A stretch of DNA of 64,000 nucleotides from Calliopsis andreniformis. Lineage: Eukaryota; Arthropoda; Insecta; Hymenoptera; Andrenidae. Below, in pieces: positions 26,301 through 38,320 of the stretch. A program made the translations under genes and the position numbers. Below the pieces are notes generated by a model. It saw nothing but the letters and a program-made list of their open reading frames with translations. It had not been told where the DNA came from and did no database searches. The stretch lies in NCBI RefSeq assembly GCF_051401765.1, contig NW_027480422.1, positions 24,694,001 to 24,758,000 of the forward strand. Reading direction: 5' to 3'. Position 1 is the first letter of the stretch. Every line of letters starts with the position of its first letter.

Positions 26301-27362
26301 CGTTGACTTCTAAGGCCCTAGCTATTCGATCTGGTGCAGCACTGCATTCTAGTGAAGGCTAGGTTGCCCGGAACGCAGAAAAGACCATGCCTTTCACACT
26401 GGTTGCAATGATTCCTGTTATACGATGGAAAAACTGTTGTATTTATATTATATTTTATGCTTCAGGCGTTGACTTATAAGGCAGTAGCTATTCGATGTGG
26501 TGGAGCAACGCCCTAGAGTGAAGCCTAGGTTGCCCGGAAAGTAGAAATGACCATCACTTCCACACTGTTTGCAATTATTCATTTTATACAATGGAAAAAC
26601 TGTTGTATTTATATTGTTTTTTATAGTTATGGCGTTGACTTCTAAGGCCGTAGCTATTCGATGTGGTGGAGCAATGCCCTAGAGTGAAGCCTAGAATGCC
26701 CGCAACGTAGAAATGACCATATCTTTCACACTGTTTGCAATTATTCCTGTTATACGATTGAAAAACTCTTGTATTTATATTGTATTTTATGCTCCTGGCG
26801 TTGACTTCTAAGGTCCTAACTATTGGATCTGTTGGAGCAACGCCCTAGGGTGAAGCCAAGGTTGTCCGGAACGTAGAAATGACCATAACTTTCACACTGG
26901 TTGCAATTATTCTTGTTATACGATGGAAAAACTGTTGTATTTATTTTGTATTTTATGCCTCTGGCGTTGACTCCTAAGGCCGTAGCTATTCGATGTGGTG
27001 GAGCAACGCCCTAGAGTGAAGCTTAGGTTGCCCGTAGCGTAGAAATGACCATGTCTTTGACACTGGTTGCAATTATTCCTGTTATACGATGGAAAAACTG
27101 TTGTATTTATATTGTATTTTATGCTTCTGGCGTTGACTTCTTCGGCCCTAACTTTTCGATGTGGTGGAGCAACGACCTAGAGTGAAGCCTATGTTTCCCG
27201 GAACGTAGAAATGACCATACCTTTCACACTGGTTGCAATTATTCCTGTAATACGATGGAAAAGCTGTTGTATTTGTATTGTATTTTATGCTTCTGGCGTA
27301 GACTTCTTAGGCCCTAACTATTCGATGTGGTGGAGCAACGACCTAGAGTGAAGCCTATGTTT
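23381..27362 (+). repeat. Block B, copy B2 (24 units, 3982 bp)
   Basis: Second copy of B with the full 24 units. Differences from B1 are isolated single bases, for example GGTAGCAATT at 25739 versus GGTTGCAATT at 21757, and GTCCTAACTA at 26813 versus GTCCTATCTA at 22831. After about 27350 it passes into block C in the same register (27350 resembles 31994 at offset 4644). Confidence 0.93.
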
Positions 27363-27851
27363 CCCGGAACGTAGAAATGACCATACCTTTCACACTGGTT
27401 GCAATTATTTCTGTTATACAAGGGAAAAACTGTTGTATTTATGTTGTATTTTATGCTTCTGGCGTTGACTTCCTGGGCCCTAACTATTCTATCTGGAGGA
27501 GCAACGCCCTAGAGTGAAGCCTAGGTTGCCCGGAATGCAGAAATGACTATCACTTTCACACTGGTGGCAATTATTCCTGTTATAGGATGGAAAAACTGTT
27601 GTATTTATATTGTATTTTATGCTTCTGGCGTTGACTTCTAAGGTCCTAGCTATTGGATCTGGTGGAGCAACGCCCTAGAGTTAAGCCTAGGTTGCCCGGC
27701 ACGTAGAAATGACCATATCTTTCACACTGGTTGAAATTATTCCTGTTATACGATTGAAAAACTGTTGTATTTATATTGTATTTTATGCTTCTGGCGTTGA
27801 CTTCTTAGGCCCTCACTATTGGATCTGGCAGACCAACGCCCTAGAGTGAAG

Positions 27852-28016
27852 CCTAGGTTGCCCGGAACGTGGAAATGACCTTCACGTTCACATTTGTTGA
27901 AATTATTCCCGTTATACGATGGAAATCTGTTGTATTTTTATTGTATTTTATGTTTCGGGCGTTGACTTCTAAGGCCCTAGCTATTCGATCTGGTGGAGCA
28001 CTGCCTTTTAGTGAAG
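27852..28016 (+). repeat. Monomer subfamily: GGAAATCTG type (165 bp)
   Basis: Type example of a one-base-short unit with ACCTTCACGTTCACATTTG, GAAATTATTCCCG, GGAAATCTG, GTTTCGGGCG and (usually) CACTGC. It occurs near 3350, 4845, 6500, 8150, 12960, 22250, 26235, 27900, 30880, 32540, 35360, 36855 and 46465, and is always followed by a characteristic neighbour, so it is a useful HOR phase marker. Confidence 0.88.
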
Positions 28017-28182
28017 GCTAGGCTGCCCGGAACGTAGAAATGACCTTTACTTTCACACTGCTTCCAAATATACGTCATATACGATGGACAAGCTGTTGTA
28101 TCTATTTTGAATTTTATGCTTCTGGCATTGACTTCTAAGGCCCTAACTATTCGATGTGGTGGAGCAACGCCCTAGGGTGAAG
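28017..28182 (+). repeat. Monomer subfamily: AAATATACGTC type
   Basis: Type example with GGCTGCCCGG, ACTGCTTCCAAATATACGTC, GATGGACAAGCTG, TCTATTTTGAATTTTATG and GGCATTGACTTC. It sits directly after the GGAAATCTG type in the left zone and block C and near 46600. A related form with ACATCA or ACATAA sits in the 10-unit repeat. Confidence 0.85.
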
Positions 28183-28680
28183 CCTAGGTTGCCCGGAACG
28201 TATAAATGACCATAGCTTTCACACTGGTTGCATTTACTCCTGTTATACAAGGGAAAAACTGTTGTACTTATATTGTATTTTATGCTTCTTGCGTTGACTT
28301 CTTAGGCCCTAACTATTCGATCTGGTGGAGCAACGCCCTAGAGTGAAGCCTAGGTTGCCCGGAATGTAGAAATGACAATCACTTTCACACTGGTTGCAAT
28401 TATTCTTGTTATACGATGGAAAAACTGCTGTATTGATTCTGTATTTTATGCCTCTGGCGTTGACTCCTAAGGCCGCAGCTATTCGATGTGGTGGAGCAAC
28501 GACCTAGAGTGAAGCCTAGGTTGCCCGGAACGCAGAAAAGACCATGCCTTTCACACTGGTTGCAATGATTCCTGTTATACGATGGAAAAACTGTTGTATT
28601 TATATTATATTTTATGCTTCAGGCGTTGACTTCTAAGGCACTAGCTATTCGATGTGGTGGAGCAACGCCCTAGAGTGAAG

Positions 28681-28846
28681 CCTAGGTTGCCCGGAAAGTA
28701 GAAATGACCATCACTTCCACACTGTTTGCAATTATTCATTTTATACAATGGAAAAACTGTTGTATTTATATTGTTTTTTATAGTTATGGCGTTGACTTCT
28801 AAGGCCGTAGCTATTCGATGTAGTGGAGCAATGCCCTAGAGTGAAG
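28681..28846 (+). repeat. Monomer subfamily: TATAGTTATGG type
   Basis: Type example with GGAAAGTAGAAATG, CACTTCCACACTGTTTGC, CATTTTATACAATGG and TTTTTTATAGTTATGGCG. It is spread through the whole window (about 580, 2906, 5550, 17490, 22640, 26620, 28785, 40388, 53830, 55830) and so represents an old lineage. Confidence 0.86.
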
Positions 28847-29176
28847 CCTAGAATGCCCGCAACGTAGAAATGACCATATCTTTCACACTGTTTGCAATTA
28901 TTCCTGTTATACGATTGAAAAACTCTTGTATTTATATTGTATTTTATGCTCCTGGCGTTGACTTCTAAGGTCCTAACTATTGGACCTGTTGGATCAACGC
29001 CCTAGGGTGAAGCCAAGGTTGTCCGGAACGTAGAAATGACCATAACTTTCACACTGCTTGCAATTATTCTTGTTATACGATGGAAAAACTGTTGTATTTA
29101 TTTTGTATTTTATGCCTCTGGCGTTGACTCCTAAGGCCGTAGCTATTCGATGTGGTGGAGCAACGCCCTAGAGTGA

Positions 29177-29508
29177 AGCTTAGGTTGCCCGTAGCGTAGA
29201 AAGGACCATGTCTCTGACACTGGTTGCAATTATTCCTGTTATACGATGGAAAAACTGTTGTATTTATATTGTATTTTATGCTTCTGGCGTTGACTTCTAA
29301 GGCCGTAGCTATTCGATGTGGTGGAGCAACGCCCTAGAGTGAAGCTTAGGTTGCCCGTAGCGTAGAAAGGACCATGTCTCTGACACTGGTTGCAATTATT
29401 CCTGTTATACGATGGAAAAACTGTTGTACTTATGTTGCATTTTATGCTTATGGCGTCGAATTCTAAGTCTAACTATTCGATCTGGTGGAGCAACGCCCTA
29501 GAGTGAAG
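29177..29508 (+). repeat. Pair of adjacent HindIII-type monomers
   Basis: Two consecutive units with AAGCTT at 29176 and 29342 in place of CCTAGG. Both share the rare variant AAAGGACCATGTCTCTGACA, so they arose by a single-unit tandem duplication. The second then changes to GTACTTATGTTGC. The pair is kept in C2 (33654 and 33820) and C3 (37966 and 38132). Confidence 0.85.
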
Positions 29509-30006
29509 CCTAGGTTGCCCGGAACGTAGAAATGACCATACCATTCACACTGGTTGCAATTATTCCTGTAATACGATGGAAAAGCTGTCGTATTTGTATT
29601 GTATTTTATGCTTCTGGCGAAGACTTCTTCGGCCCTAACTTTTCGATGTGGTGGACCAACGACCTAGAGTGAAGCCAATGTTTCCCGGAACGTAGAAATG
29701 ACCATACCTTTCACACTGGTTGCAATTGTTTCTGTTATACAAGGGAAAAACTGTTGTATTTATGTTGTATTTTATGGTTCTGGCGTTGACATCCTGGGCC
29801 CTAACTATTCTATCTGGAGGAGCAACGCCCTAGAGTGAAGCCTAGGTTGCCCGGAATGCAGAAATGACTATCACTTTCACACTGGTGGCAATTATTCCTG
29901 TTATACGATGGAAAAACTTTTGTATTTATATTGTATTTTATGCTTCTGGCGTTGACTTCTAAGGCCGCAGCTATTCGATGTGGTGGAGCAACGCCCTAGA
30001 GTGAAG

Positions 30007-30172
30007 CCTAGGTTGCCCGGAACGTAGAAATGACCATACCATTCACACTGGTTGCAATTATTCCTGTAATACGATGGAAAAGCTGTTGTATTTGTATTGT
30101 ATTTTATGCTTCTGGCGTAGACTTCTTCGGCCCTAACTTTTCGATGTGGTGGAGCAACGACCTAGAGTGAAG
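30007..30172 (+). repeat. Monomer subfamily: TAATACGATGG type
   Basis: Type example of the subfamily marked by CCTGTAATACGATGGAAAAG, GTATTTGTATTGT and GGCGTAGACTTC. It is the first unit of the C trimer and also occurs in A, B, D, E and near 55120 and 58100. Confidence 0.85.
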
Positions 30173-30338
30173 CCTATGTTTCCCGGAACGTAGAAATGAC
30201 CATACCTTTCACACTGGTTGCAATTATTTCTGTTATACAAGGGAAAAACTGTTGTATTTATGTTGTATTTTATGCTTCTGGCGTTGACTTCCTGGGCCCT
30301 AACTATTCTATCTGGAGGAGCAACGCCCTAGAGTTAAG
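30173..30338 (+). repeat. Monomer subfamily: ACAAGGG / CCTGGG type
   Basis: Type example of the subfamily with CCTATGTTTCCCGG at the anchor (so no AvrII site), TTATACAAGGGAAAAACTG and CTTCCTGGGCCC with TCTATCTGGAGGAG. It nearly always follows the TAATACGATGG type or the GGCCTTGACTCC type. Confidence 0.85.
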
Positions 30339-30504
30339 CCTAGGTTGCACGGAATGCAGAAATGACTATCACTTTCACACTGGTGGCAATTATTCCTGTT
30401 ATACGATGGAAAAACTTTTGTATTTATATTGTATTTTATGCTTCTGGCGTTGACTTCTAAGGTCCTAGCTATTGGATCTGGTGGAGCAACGCCCTAAAGT
30501 TAAG
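30339..30504 (+). repeat. Monomer subfamily: GGTGGCAATT type
   Basis: Type example with GGAATGCAGAAATGACTATC, CACACTGGTGGCAATTATTC, AAAACTTTTGTATT and AAGGTCCTAGCTATTGGATC. It follows the ACAAGGG type in A, C and D. Confidence 0.84.
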
Positions 30505-32163
30505 CCTAGGTTGCCCGGCACGTAGAAATGACCATACCATTCACACTGGTTGCAATTATTCCTGTAATACGATGGAAAAGCTGTCGTATTTGTATTGTAT
30601 TTTATGCTTCTGGCGTAGACTTCTTCGGCCCTAACTTTTCGATGTGTTGGAGCAACGACCTAGAGTGAAGCCTATGTTTCCCGGAACGTAGAAATGACCA
30701 TACCTTTCACACTGGTTGCAACTGTTTCTGTTATACAAGGGAAAAACTGTTGTATTTATATTGTATTTTATGCTTCTGGCGTTGACTTCTTAGGCCCTCA
30801 CTATTGCATCTGGCAGACCAACGCCCTAGAGTGAAGCCTAGGTTGCCCGGAACGTGGAAATGACCTTCACGTTCACATTTGTTGAAATTATTCCCGTTAT
30901 ACGATGGAAATCTGTTGTATTTTTATTGTATTTTATGTTTCGGGCGTTGACTTCCAAGGCCCTAGCTATTCGATCTGGTGGAGCACTGCATTTTAGTGAA
31001 GGCTAGGTTGCCCGGAACGCAGAAAAGACCATGCCTTTCACACTGGTTGCAATGATTCCTGTTATACGATGGAAAAACTGTTGTATTTATATTATATTTT
31101 ATGCTTCAGGCGTTGACTTCTAAGGCAGTAGCTATTCGATGTGGTGGAGCAACGCCCTAGAGTGAAGCCTAGGTTGCCCGGAAAGTAGAAATGACCATCA
31201 CTTCCACACTGTTTGCAATTATTCATTTTATACAATGGAAAAACTGTTGTATTTATATTGCTTTTTATAGTTATGGCGTTGACTTCTAAGGCCGTAGCTA
31301 TTCGATGTGGTGGAGCAATGCCCTAGAGTGAAGCCTAGAATGCCTGCAACGTAGAAATGACCATATCTTTCACACTGTTTGCAATTATTCCTGTTATACG
31401 ATTGAAAAACTCTTGTATTTATATTGTATTTTATGCTCCTGGCGTTGACTTCTAAGGTCCTAACTATTGGATCTGTTGGAACAACGCCCTAGGGTGAAGC
31501 CAAGGTTGTCCGGAACGTAGAAATGACCATAACTTTCACACTGGTTGCAATTATTCTTGTTATACGATGGAAAAACTGTTGTATTTATTTTGTATTTTAT
31601 GCCTCTGGCGTTGACTCCTAAGGCCGTAGCTATGCGATGTGGTGGAGCAACGCCCTAGAGTGAAGCTTAGGTTGCCCGTAGCGTAGAAATGACCATGTCT
31701 TTGACACTGGTTGCAATTATTCCTGTTATACGATGGAATAACTGTTGTATTTATATTGTATTTTATGCTTCTGACGTTGACTTCTAAGGCCGCAGCTATT
31801 CGATGTGGTGGAGCAACGCCCTAGAGTGAAGCCTAGGTTGCCCGGAACGTAGAAATGACCATACCATTCACACTGGTTGCAATTATTCCTGTAATACGAT
31901 GGAAAAGCTGTTGTATTTGTATTGTATTTTATGCTTCTGGCGTAGACTTCTTAGGCCCTAACTATTCGATGTGGTGGAGCAACGACCTAGAGTGAAGCCT
32001 ATGTTTCCCGGAACGTAGAAATGACCATACCTTTCACACTGGTTGCAATTATTTCTGTTATACAAGGGAAAAACTGTTGTATTTATGTTGTATTTTATGC
32101 TTCTGGCGTTGACTTCCTGGGCCCTAACTATTCTATCTGGAGGAGCAACGCCCTAGAGTGAAG

Positions 32164-35100
32164 CCTAGGTTGCCCGGAATGCAGAAATGACTATCACTTT
32201 CACACTGGTGGCAATTATTCCTGTTGTAGGATGGAAAAACTTTTGTATTTATATTGTATTTTATGCTTCTGGCGTTGACTTCTAAGGTCCTAGCTATTGG
32301 ATCTGGTGGAGCAACGCCCTAGAGTTAAGCCTAGGTTGCCCGGCACGTAGAAATGACCATATCTTTCACACTGGTTGAAATTATTCCTGTTATACGATTG
32401 AAAAACTGTTGTATTTATATTGTATTTTATGCTTCTGGCGTTGACTTCTTAGGCCCTCACTATTGGATCTGGCAGACCAACGCCCTAGAGTGAAGCCTAG
32501 GTTGCCCGGAACGTGGAAATGACCTTCACGTTCACATTTGTTGAAATTATTCCCGTTATACGATGGAAATCTGTTGTATTTTTATTGTATTTTATGTTTC
32601 GGGCGTTGACTTCTAAGGCCCTAGCTATTCGATCTGGTGGAGCACTGCCTTTTAGTGAAGGCTAGGCTGCCCGGAACGTAGAAATGACCTTTACTTTCAC
32701 ACTGCTTCCAAATATACGTCATATACGATGGACAAGCTGTTGTATCTATTTTGAATTTTATGCTTCTGGCATTGACTTCTAAGGCCCTAACTATTCGATG
32801 TGGTGGAGCAACGCCCTAGGGTGAAGCCTAGGTTGCCCGGAACGTATAAATGACCATAGCTTTCACACTGGTTGCATTTACTCCTGTTATACAAGGGAAA
32901 AAGTGTTGTACTTATATTGTATTTTATGCTTCTTGCGTTGACTTCTTAGGCCCTAACTATTCGATCTGGTGGAGCAACGCCCTAGGGTGAAGCCTAGGTT
33001 GCCCGGAATGTAGAAATGACCATGCCTTTCACACTGGTTGCAATGATTCCTGTTATACGATGGAAAAACTGTTGTATTTATATTATAATTTATGCTTCAG
33101 GCGTTGACTTCTAAGGCACTAGCTATTCGATGTGGTGGAGCAACGCCCTAGAGTGAAGCCTGGGTTGCCCGGAAAGTAGAAATGACCATCACTTCCACAC
33201 TGTTTGCAATTATTCATTTTATACAATGGAAAAACTGTTGTATTTATATTGTTTTTTATAGTTATGGCGTTGACTTCTAAGGCCGTAGCTATTCGATGTG
33301 GTGGAGCAATGCCCTAGAGTGAAGCCTAGAATGCCCGCAACGTAGAAATGACCATATCTTTCACACTGTTTGCAATTATTCCTGTTATACGATTGAAAAA
33401 CTCTTGTATCTATATTGTATTTTATGCTCCTGGCGTTGACTTCTAAGGTCCTAACTATTGGACCTGTTGGATCAACGCCCTAGGGTGAAGCCAAGGTTGT
33501 CCGGAACGTAGAAATGACCATAACTTTCACACTGCTTGCAATTATTCTTGTTATACGATGGAAAAACTGTTGTATTTATTTTGTATTTTATGCCTCTGGC
33601 GTTGACTCCTAAGGCCGTAGCTATTCGATGTGGTGGAGCAACGCCCTAGAGTGAAGCTTAGGTTGCCCGTAGCGTAGAAAGGACCATGTCTCTGACACTG
33701 GTTGCAATTATTCCTGTTATACGATGGAAAAACTGTTGTATTTATATTGTATTTTATGCTTCTGGCGTTGACTTCTAAGGCCGTAGCTATTCGATGTGGT
33801 GGAGCAACGCCCTAGAGTGAAGCTTAGGTTGCCCGTAGCGTAGAAAGGACCATGTCTCTGACACTGGTTGCAATTATTCCTGTTATACGATGGAAAAACT
33901 GTTGTACTTATGTTGCATTTTATGCTTATGGCGTCGAATTCTAAGTCTAACTATTCGATCTGGTGGAGCAACGCCCTAGAGTGAAGCCTAGGTTGCCCGG
34001 AACGTAGAAATGACCATACCATTCACACTGGTTGCAATTATTCCTGTAATACGATGGAAAAGCTGTCGTATTTGTATTGTATTTTATGCTTCTGGCGAAG
34101 ACTTCTTCGGCCCTAACTTTTCGATGTGGTGGACCAACGACCTAGAGTGAAGCCAATGTTTCCCGGAACGTAGAAATGACCATACCTTTCACACTGGTTG
34201 CAATTGTTTCTGTTATACAAGGGAAAAACTGTTGTATTTATGTTGTATTTTATGGTTCTGGCGTTGACTTCCTGGGCCCTAACTATTCTATCTGGAGGAG
34301 CAACGCCCTAGAGTGAAGCCTAGGTTGCCCGGAATGCAGAAATGACTATCACTTTCACACTGGTGGCAATTATTCCTGTTATACGATGGAAAAACTTTTG
34401 TATTTATATTGTATTTTATGCTTCTGGCGTTGACTTCTAAGGCCGCAGCTATTCGATGTGGTGGAGCAACGCCCTAGAGTGAAGCCTAGGTTGCCCGGAA
34501 CGTAGAAATGACCATACCATTCACACTGGTTGCAATTATTCCTGTAATACGATGGAAAAGCTGTTGTATTTGTATTGTATTTTATGCTTCTGGCGTAGAC
34601 TTCTTCGGCCCTAACTTTTCGATGTGGTGGAGCAACGACCTAGAGTGAAGCCTATGTTTCCCGGAACGTAGAAATGACCATACCTTTCACACTGGTTGCA
34701 ATTATTTCTGTTATACAAGGGAAAAACTGTTGTATTTATGTTGTATTTTATGCTTCTGGCGTTGACTTCCTGGGCCCTAACTATTCTATCTGGAGGAGCA
34801 ACGCCCTAGAGTTAAGCCTAGGTTGCACGGAATGCAGAAATGACTATCACTTTCACACTGGTGGCAATTATTCCTGTTATACGATGGAAAAACTTTTGTA
34901 TTTATATTGTATTTTATGCTTCTGGCGTTGACTTCTAAGGTCCTAGCTATTGGATCTGGTGGAGCAACGCCCTAAAGTTAAGCCTAGGTTGCCCGGCACG
35001 TAGAAATGACCATACCATTCACACTGGTTGCAATTATTCCTGTAATACGATGGAAAAGCTGTCGTATTTGTATTGTATTTTATGCTTCTGGCGTAGACTT

Positions 35101-36475
35101 CTTCGGCCCTAACTTTTCGATGTGGAGGAGCAACGACCTAGAGTGAAGCCTATGTTTCCCGGAACGTAGAAATGACCATACCTTTCGCACTGGTTGCAAC
35201 TGTTTCTGTTATACAAGGGAAAAACTGTTGTATTTATATTGTATTTTATGCTTCTGGCGTTGACTTCTTAGGCCCTCACTATTGCATCTGGCAGACCAAC
35301 GCCCTAGAGTGAAGCCTAGGTTGCCCGGAACGTGGAAATGACCTTCACGTTCACATTTGTTGAAATTATTCCCGTTATACGATGGAAATCTGTTGTATTT
35401 TTATTGTATTTTATGTTTCGGGCGTTGACTTCCAAGGCCCTAGCTATTCGATCTGGTGGAGCACTGCATTTTAGTGAAGGCTAGGTTGCCCAGAACGCAG
35501 AAAAGACCATGCCTTTCACACTGGTTGCAATGATTCCTGTTATACGATGGAAAAACTGTTGTATTTATATTATATTTTATGCTTCAGGCGTTGACTTCTA
35601 AGGCAGTAGCTATTCGATGTGGTGGAGCAACGCCCTAGAGTGAAGCCTAGGTTGCCCGGAAAGTAGAAATGACCATCACTTCCACACTGTTTGCAATTAT
35701 TCATTTTATACAATGGAAAAACTGTTGTATTTATATTGCTTTTTATAGTTATGGCGTTGACTTCTAAGGCCGTAGCTATTCGATGTGGTGGAGCAATGCC
35801 CTAGAGTGAAGCCTAGAATGCCTGCAACGTAGAAATGACCATATCTTTCACACTGTTTGCAATTATTCCTGTTATACGATTGAAAAACTCTTGTATTTAT
35901 ATTGTATTTTATGCTCCTGGCGTTGACTTCTAAGGTCCTAACTATTGGATCTGTTGGAACAACGCCCTAGGGTGAAGCTTAGGTTGCCCGTAGCGTAGAA
36001 ATGACCATGTCTTTGACACTGGTTGCAATTATTCCTGTTATACGATGGAATAACTGTTGTATTTATATTGTATTTTATGCTTCTGACGTTGACTTCTAAG
36101 GCCGCAGCTATTCGATGTGGTGGAGCAACGCCCTAGAGTGAAGCCTAGGTTGCCCGGAACGTAGAAATGACCATACCATTCACACTGGTTGCAATTATTC
36201 CTGTAATACGATGGAAAAGCTGTTGTATTTGTATTGTATTTTATGCTTCTGGCGTAGACTTCTTAGGCCCTAACTATTCGATGTGGTGGAGCAACGACCT
36301 AGAGTGAAGCCTATGTTTCCCGGAACGTAGAAATGACCATACCTTTCACACTGGTTGCAATTATTTCTGTTATACAAGGGAAAAACTGTTGTATTTATGT
36401 TGTATTTTATGCTTCTGGCGTTGACTTCCTGGGCCCTAACTATTCTATCTGGAGGAGCAACGCCCTAGAGTGAAG
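32164..36475 (+). repeat. Block C, copy C2 (26 units, 4312 bp)
   Basis: Same order as C1 but two units shorter. One unit is lost at about 33010, where GGAATGTAGAAATGAC runs straight into CATGCCTTTCAC; the other at about 35975, where CCCTAGGGTGAAG runs into CTTAGGTTGCCCGTAG. Both joins keep the 166-bp register. Other differences from C1 are isolated substitutions. Confidence 0.93.
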
Positions 36476-38320
36476 CCTAGGTTGCCCGGAATGCAGAAAT
36501 GACTATCACTTTCACACTGGTGGCAATTATTCCTGTTGTAGGATGGAAAAACTTTTGTATTTATATTGTATTTTATGCTTCTGGCGTTGACTTCTAAGGT
36601 CCTAGCTATTGGATCTGGTGGAGCAACGCCCTAGAGTTAAGCCTAGGTTGCCCGGCACGTAGAAATGACCATATCTTTCACACTGGTTGAAATTATTCCT
36701 GTTATACGATTGAAAAACTGTTGTATTTATATTGTATTTTATGCTTCTGGCGTTGACTTCTTAGGCCCTCACTATTGGATCTGGCAGACCAACGCCCTAG
36801 AGTGAAGCCTAGGTTGCCCGGAACGTGGAAATGACCTTCACGTTCACATTTGTTGAAATTATTCCCGTTATACGATGGAAATCTGTTGTATTTTTATTGT
36901 ATTTTATGTTTCGGGCGTTGACTTCTAAGGCCCTAGCTATTCGATCTGGTGGAGCACTGCCTTTTAGTGAAGGCTAGGCTGCCCGGAACGTAGAAATGAC
37001 CTTTACTTTCACACTGCTTCCAAATATACGTCATATACGATGGACAAGCTGTTGTATCTATTTTGAATTTTATGCTTCTGGCATTGACTTCTAAGGCCCT
37101 AACTATTCGATGTGGTGGAGCAACGCCCTAGGGTGAAGCCTAGGTTGCCCGGAACGTATAAATGACCATAGCTTTCACACTGGTTGCATTTACTCCTGTT
37201 ATACAAGGGAAAAACTGTTGTACTTATATTGTATTTTATGCTTCTTGCGTTGACTTCTTAGGCCCTAACTATTCGATCTGGTGGAGCAACGCCCTAGAGT
37301 GAAGCCTAGGTTGCCCGGAATGTAGAAATGACCATGCCTTTCACACTGGTTGCAATGATTCCTGTTATACGATGGAAAAACTGTTGTATTTATATTATAA
37401 TTTATGCTTCAGGCGTTGACTTCTAAGGCACTAGCTATTCGATGTGGTGGAGCAACGCCCTAGAGTGAAGCCTGGGTTGCCCGGAAAGTAGAAATGACCA
37501 TCACTTCCACACTGTTTGCAATTATTCATTTTATACAATGGAAAAACTGTTGTATTTATATTGTTTTTTATAGTTATGGCGTTGACTTCTAAGGCCGTAG
37601 CTATTCGATGTGGTGGAGCAATGCCCTAGAGTGAAGCCTAGAATGCCCGCAACGTAGAAATGACCATATCTTTCACACTGTTTGCAATTATTCCTGTTAT
37701 ACGATTGAAAAACTCTTGTATTTATATTGTATTTTATGCTCCTGGCGTTGACTTCTAAGGTCCTAACTATTGGACCTGTTGGATCAACGCCCTAGGGTGA
37801 AGCCAAGGTTGTCCGGAACGTAGAAATGACCATAACTTTCACACTGCTTGCAATTATTCTTGTTATACGATGGAAAAACTGTTGTATTTATTTTGTATTT
37901 TATGCCTCTGGCGTTGACTCCTAAGGCCGTAGCTATTCGATGTGGTGGAGCAACGCCCTAGAGTGAAGCTTAGGTTGCCCGTAGCGTAGAAAGGACCATG
38001 TCTCTGACACTGGTTGCAATTATTCCTGTTATACGATGGAAAAACTGTTGTATTTATATTGTATTTTATGCTTCTGGCGTTGACTTCTAAGGCCGTAGCT
38101 ATTCGATGTGGTGGAGCAACGCCCTAGAGTGAAGCTTAGGTTGCCCGTAGCGTAGAAAGGACCATGTCTCTGACACTGGTTGCAATTATTCCTGTTATAC
38201 GATGGAAAAACTGTTGTACTTATGTTGCATTTTATGCTTATGGCGTCGAATTCTAAGTCTAACTATTCGATCTGGTGGAGCAACGCCCTAGAGTGAAGCC
38301 TAGGTTGCCCGGAACGTAGA
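36476..38320 (+). repeat. Block C, copy C3 (partial, about 11 units)
   Basis: Matches C2 at offset 4312 from 36476 to about 38320, including the C2-type hybrid join (at 37321 here). C3 therefore derives from a C2-like copy, not a C1-like one. It stops after the AAGTCTAACT unit, where C2 continues with ACCATACCATTC and C3 changes to ACCGTTACTTTC. Confidence 0.92.

Larger units (their letters stand above)
29520..30760 (+). repeat. 3-unit HOR inside C1
   Basis: A 498-bp trimer repeats at 29521, 30019 and 30517. Unit 1 has CCTGTAATACGATGGAAAAG, GTATTTGTATTG and TTCTTCGGCCCTAAC. Unit 2 has TGTTTCCCGG, TATACAAGGG and CTTCCTGGGCCC. Unit 3 has AATGCAGAAATGACTATC, GGTGGCAATT and AACTTTTG. The third round is incomplete. 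The equivalent copies in C2 start near 33998, 34496 and 34994. 498 is divisible by 3, so a frame can persist here, and the chance 85-codon frames at 30196 and 34674 come from this trimer. Confidence 0.9.
27520..32163 (+). repeat. Block C, copy C1 (28 units, 4644 bp)
   Basis: Begins at the CCTAGG before GGAATGCAGAAATGAC and recurs at 32164 and 36476. Its length is 28 x 166 minus 4; the missing bases are GGAAATCTG (27925 and 30910, -1 each) and AAGTCTAACT (29465, -2). It contains the GGAAATCTG and AAATATACGTC pair, a TATAGTTATGG unit, two adjacent HindIII-type units and a 3-unit repeat. C1 is the longest C copy. Confidence 0.93.

Noticed and set aside
30196..34931. Identical 85-codon frames at 30196 and 34674, and other identical pairs such as 7658/12468 and 9486/10482/13964, which could look like a gene family.
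   Set aside because: The spacings (4478, 4810, 996 and 3482 bp) are those of the HOR copies. The frames are identical only because the blocks were copied.
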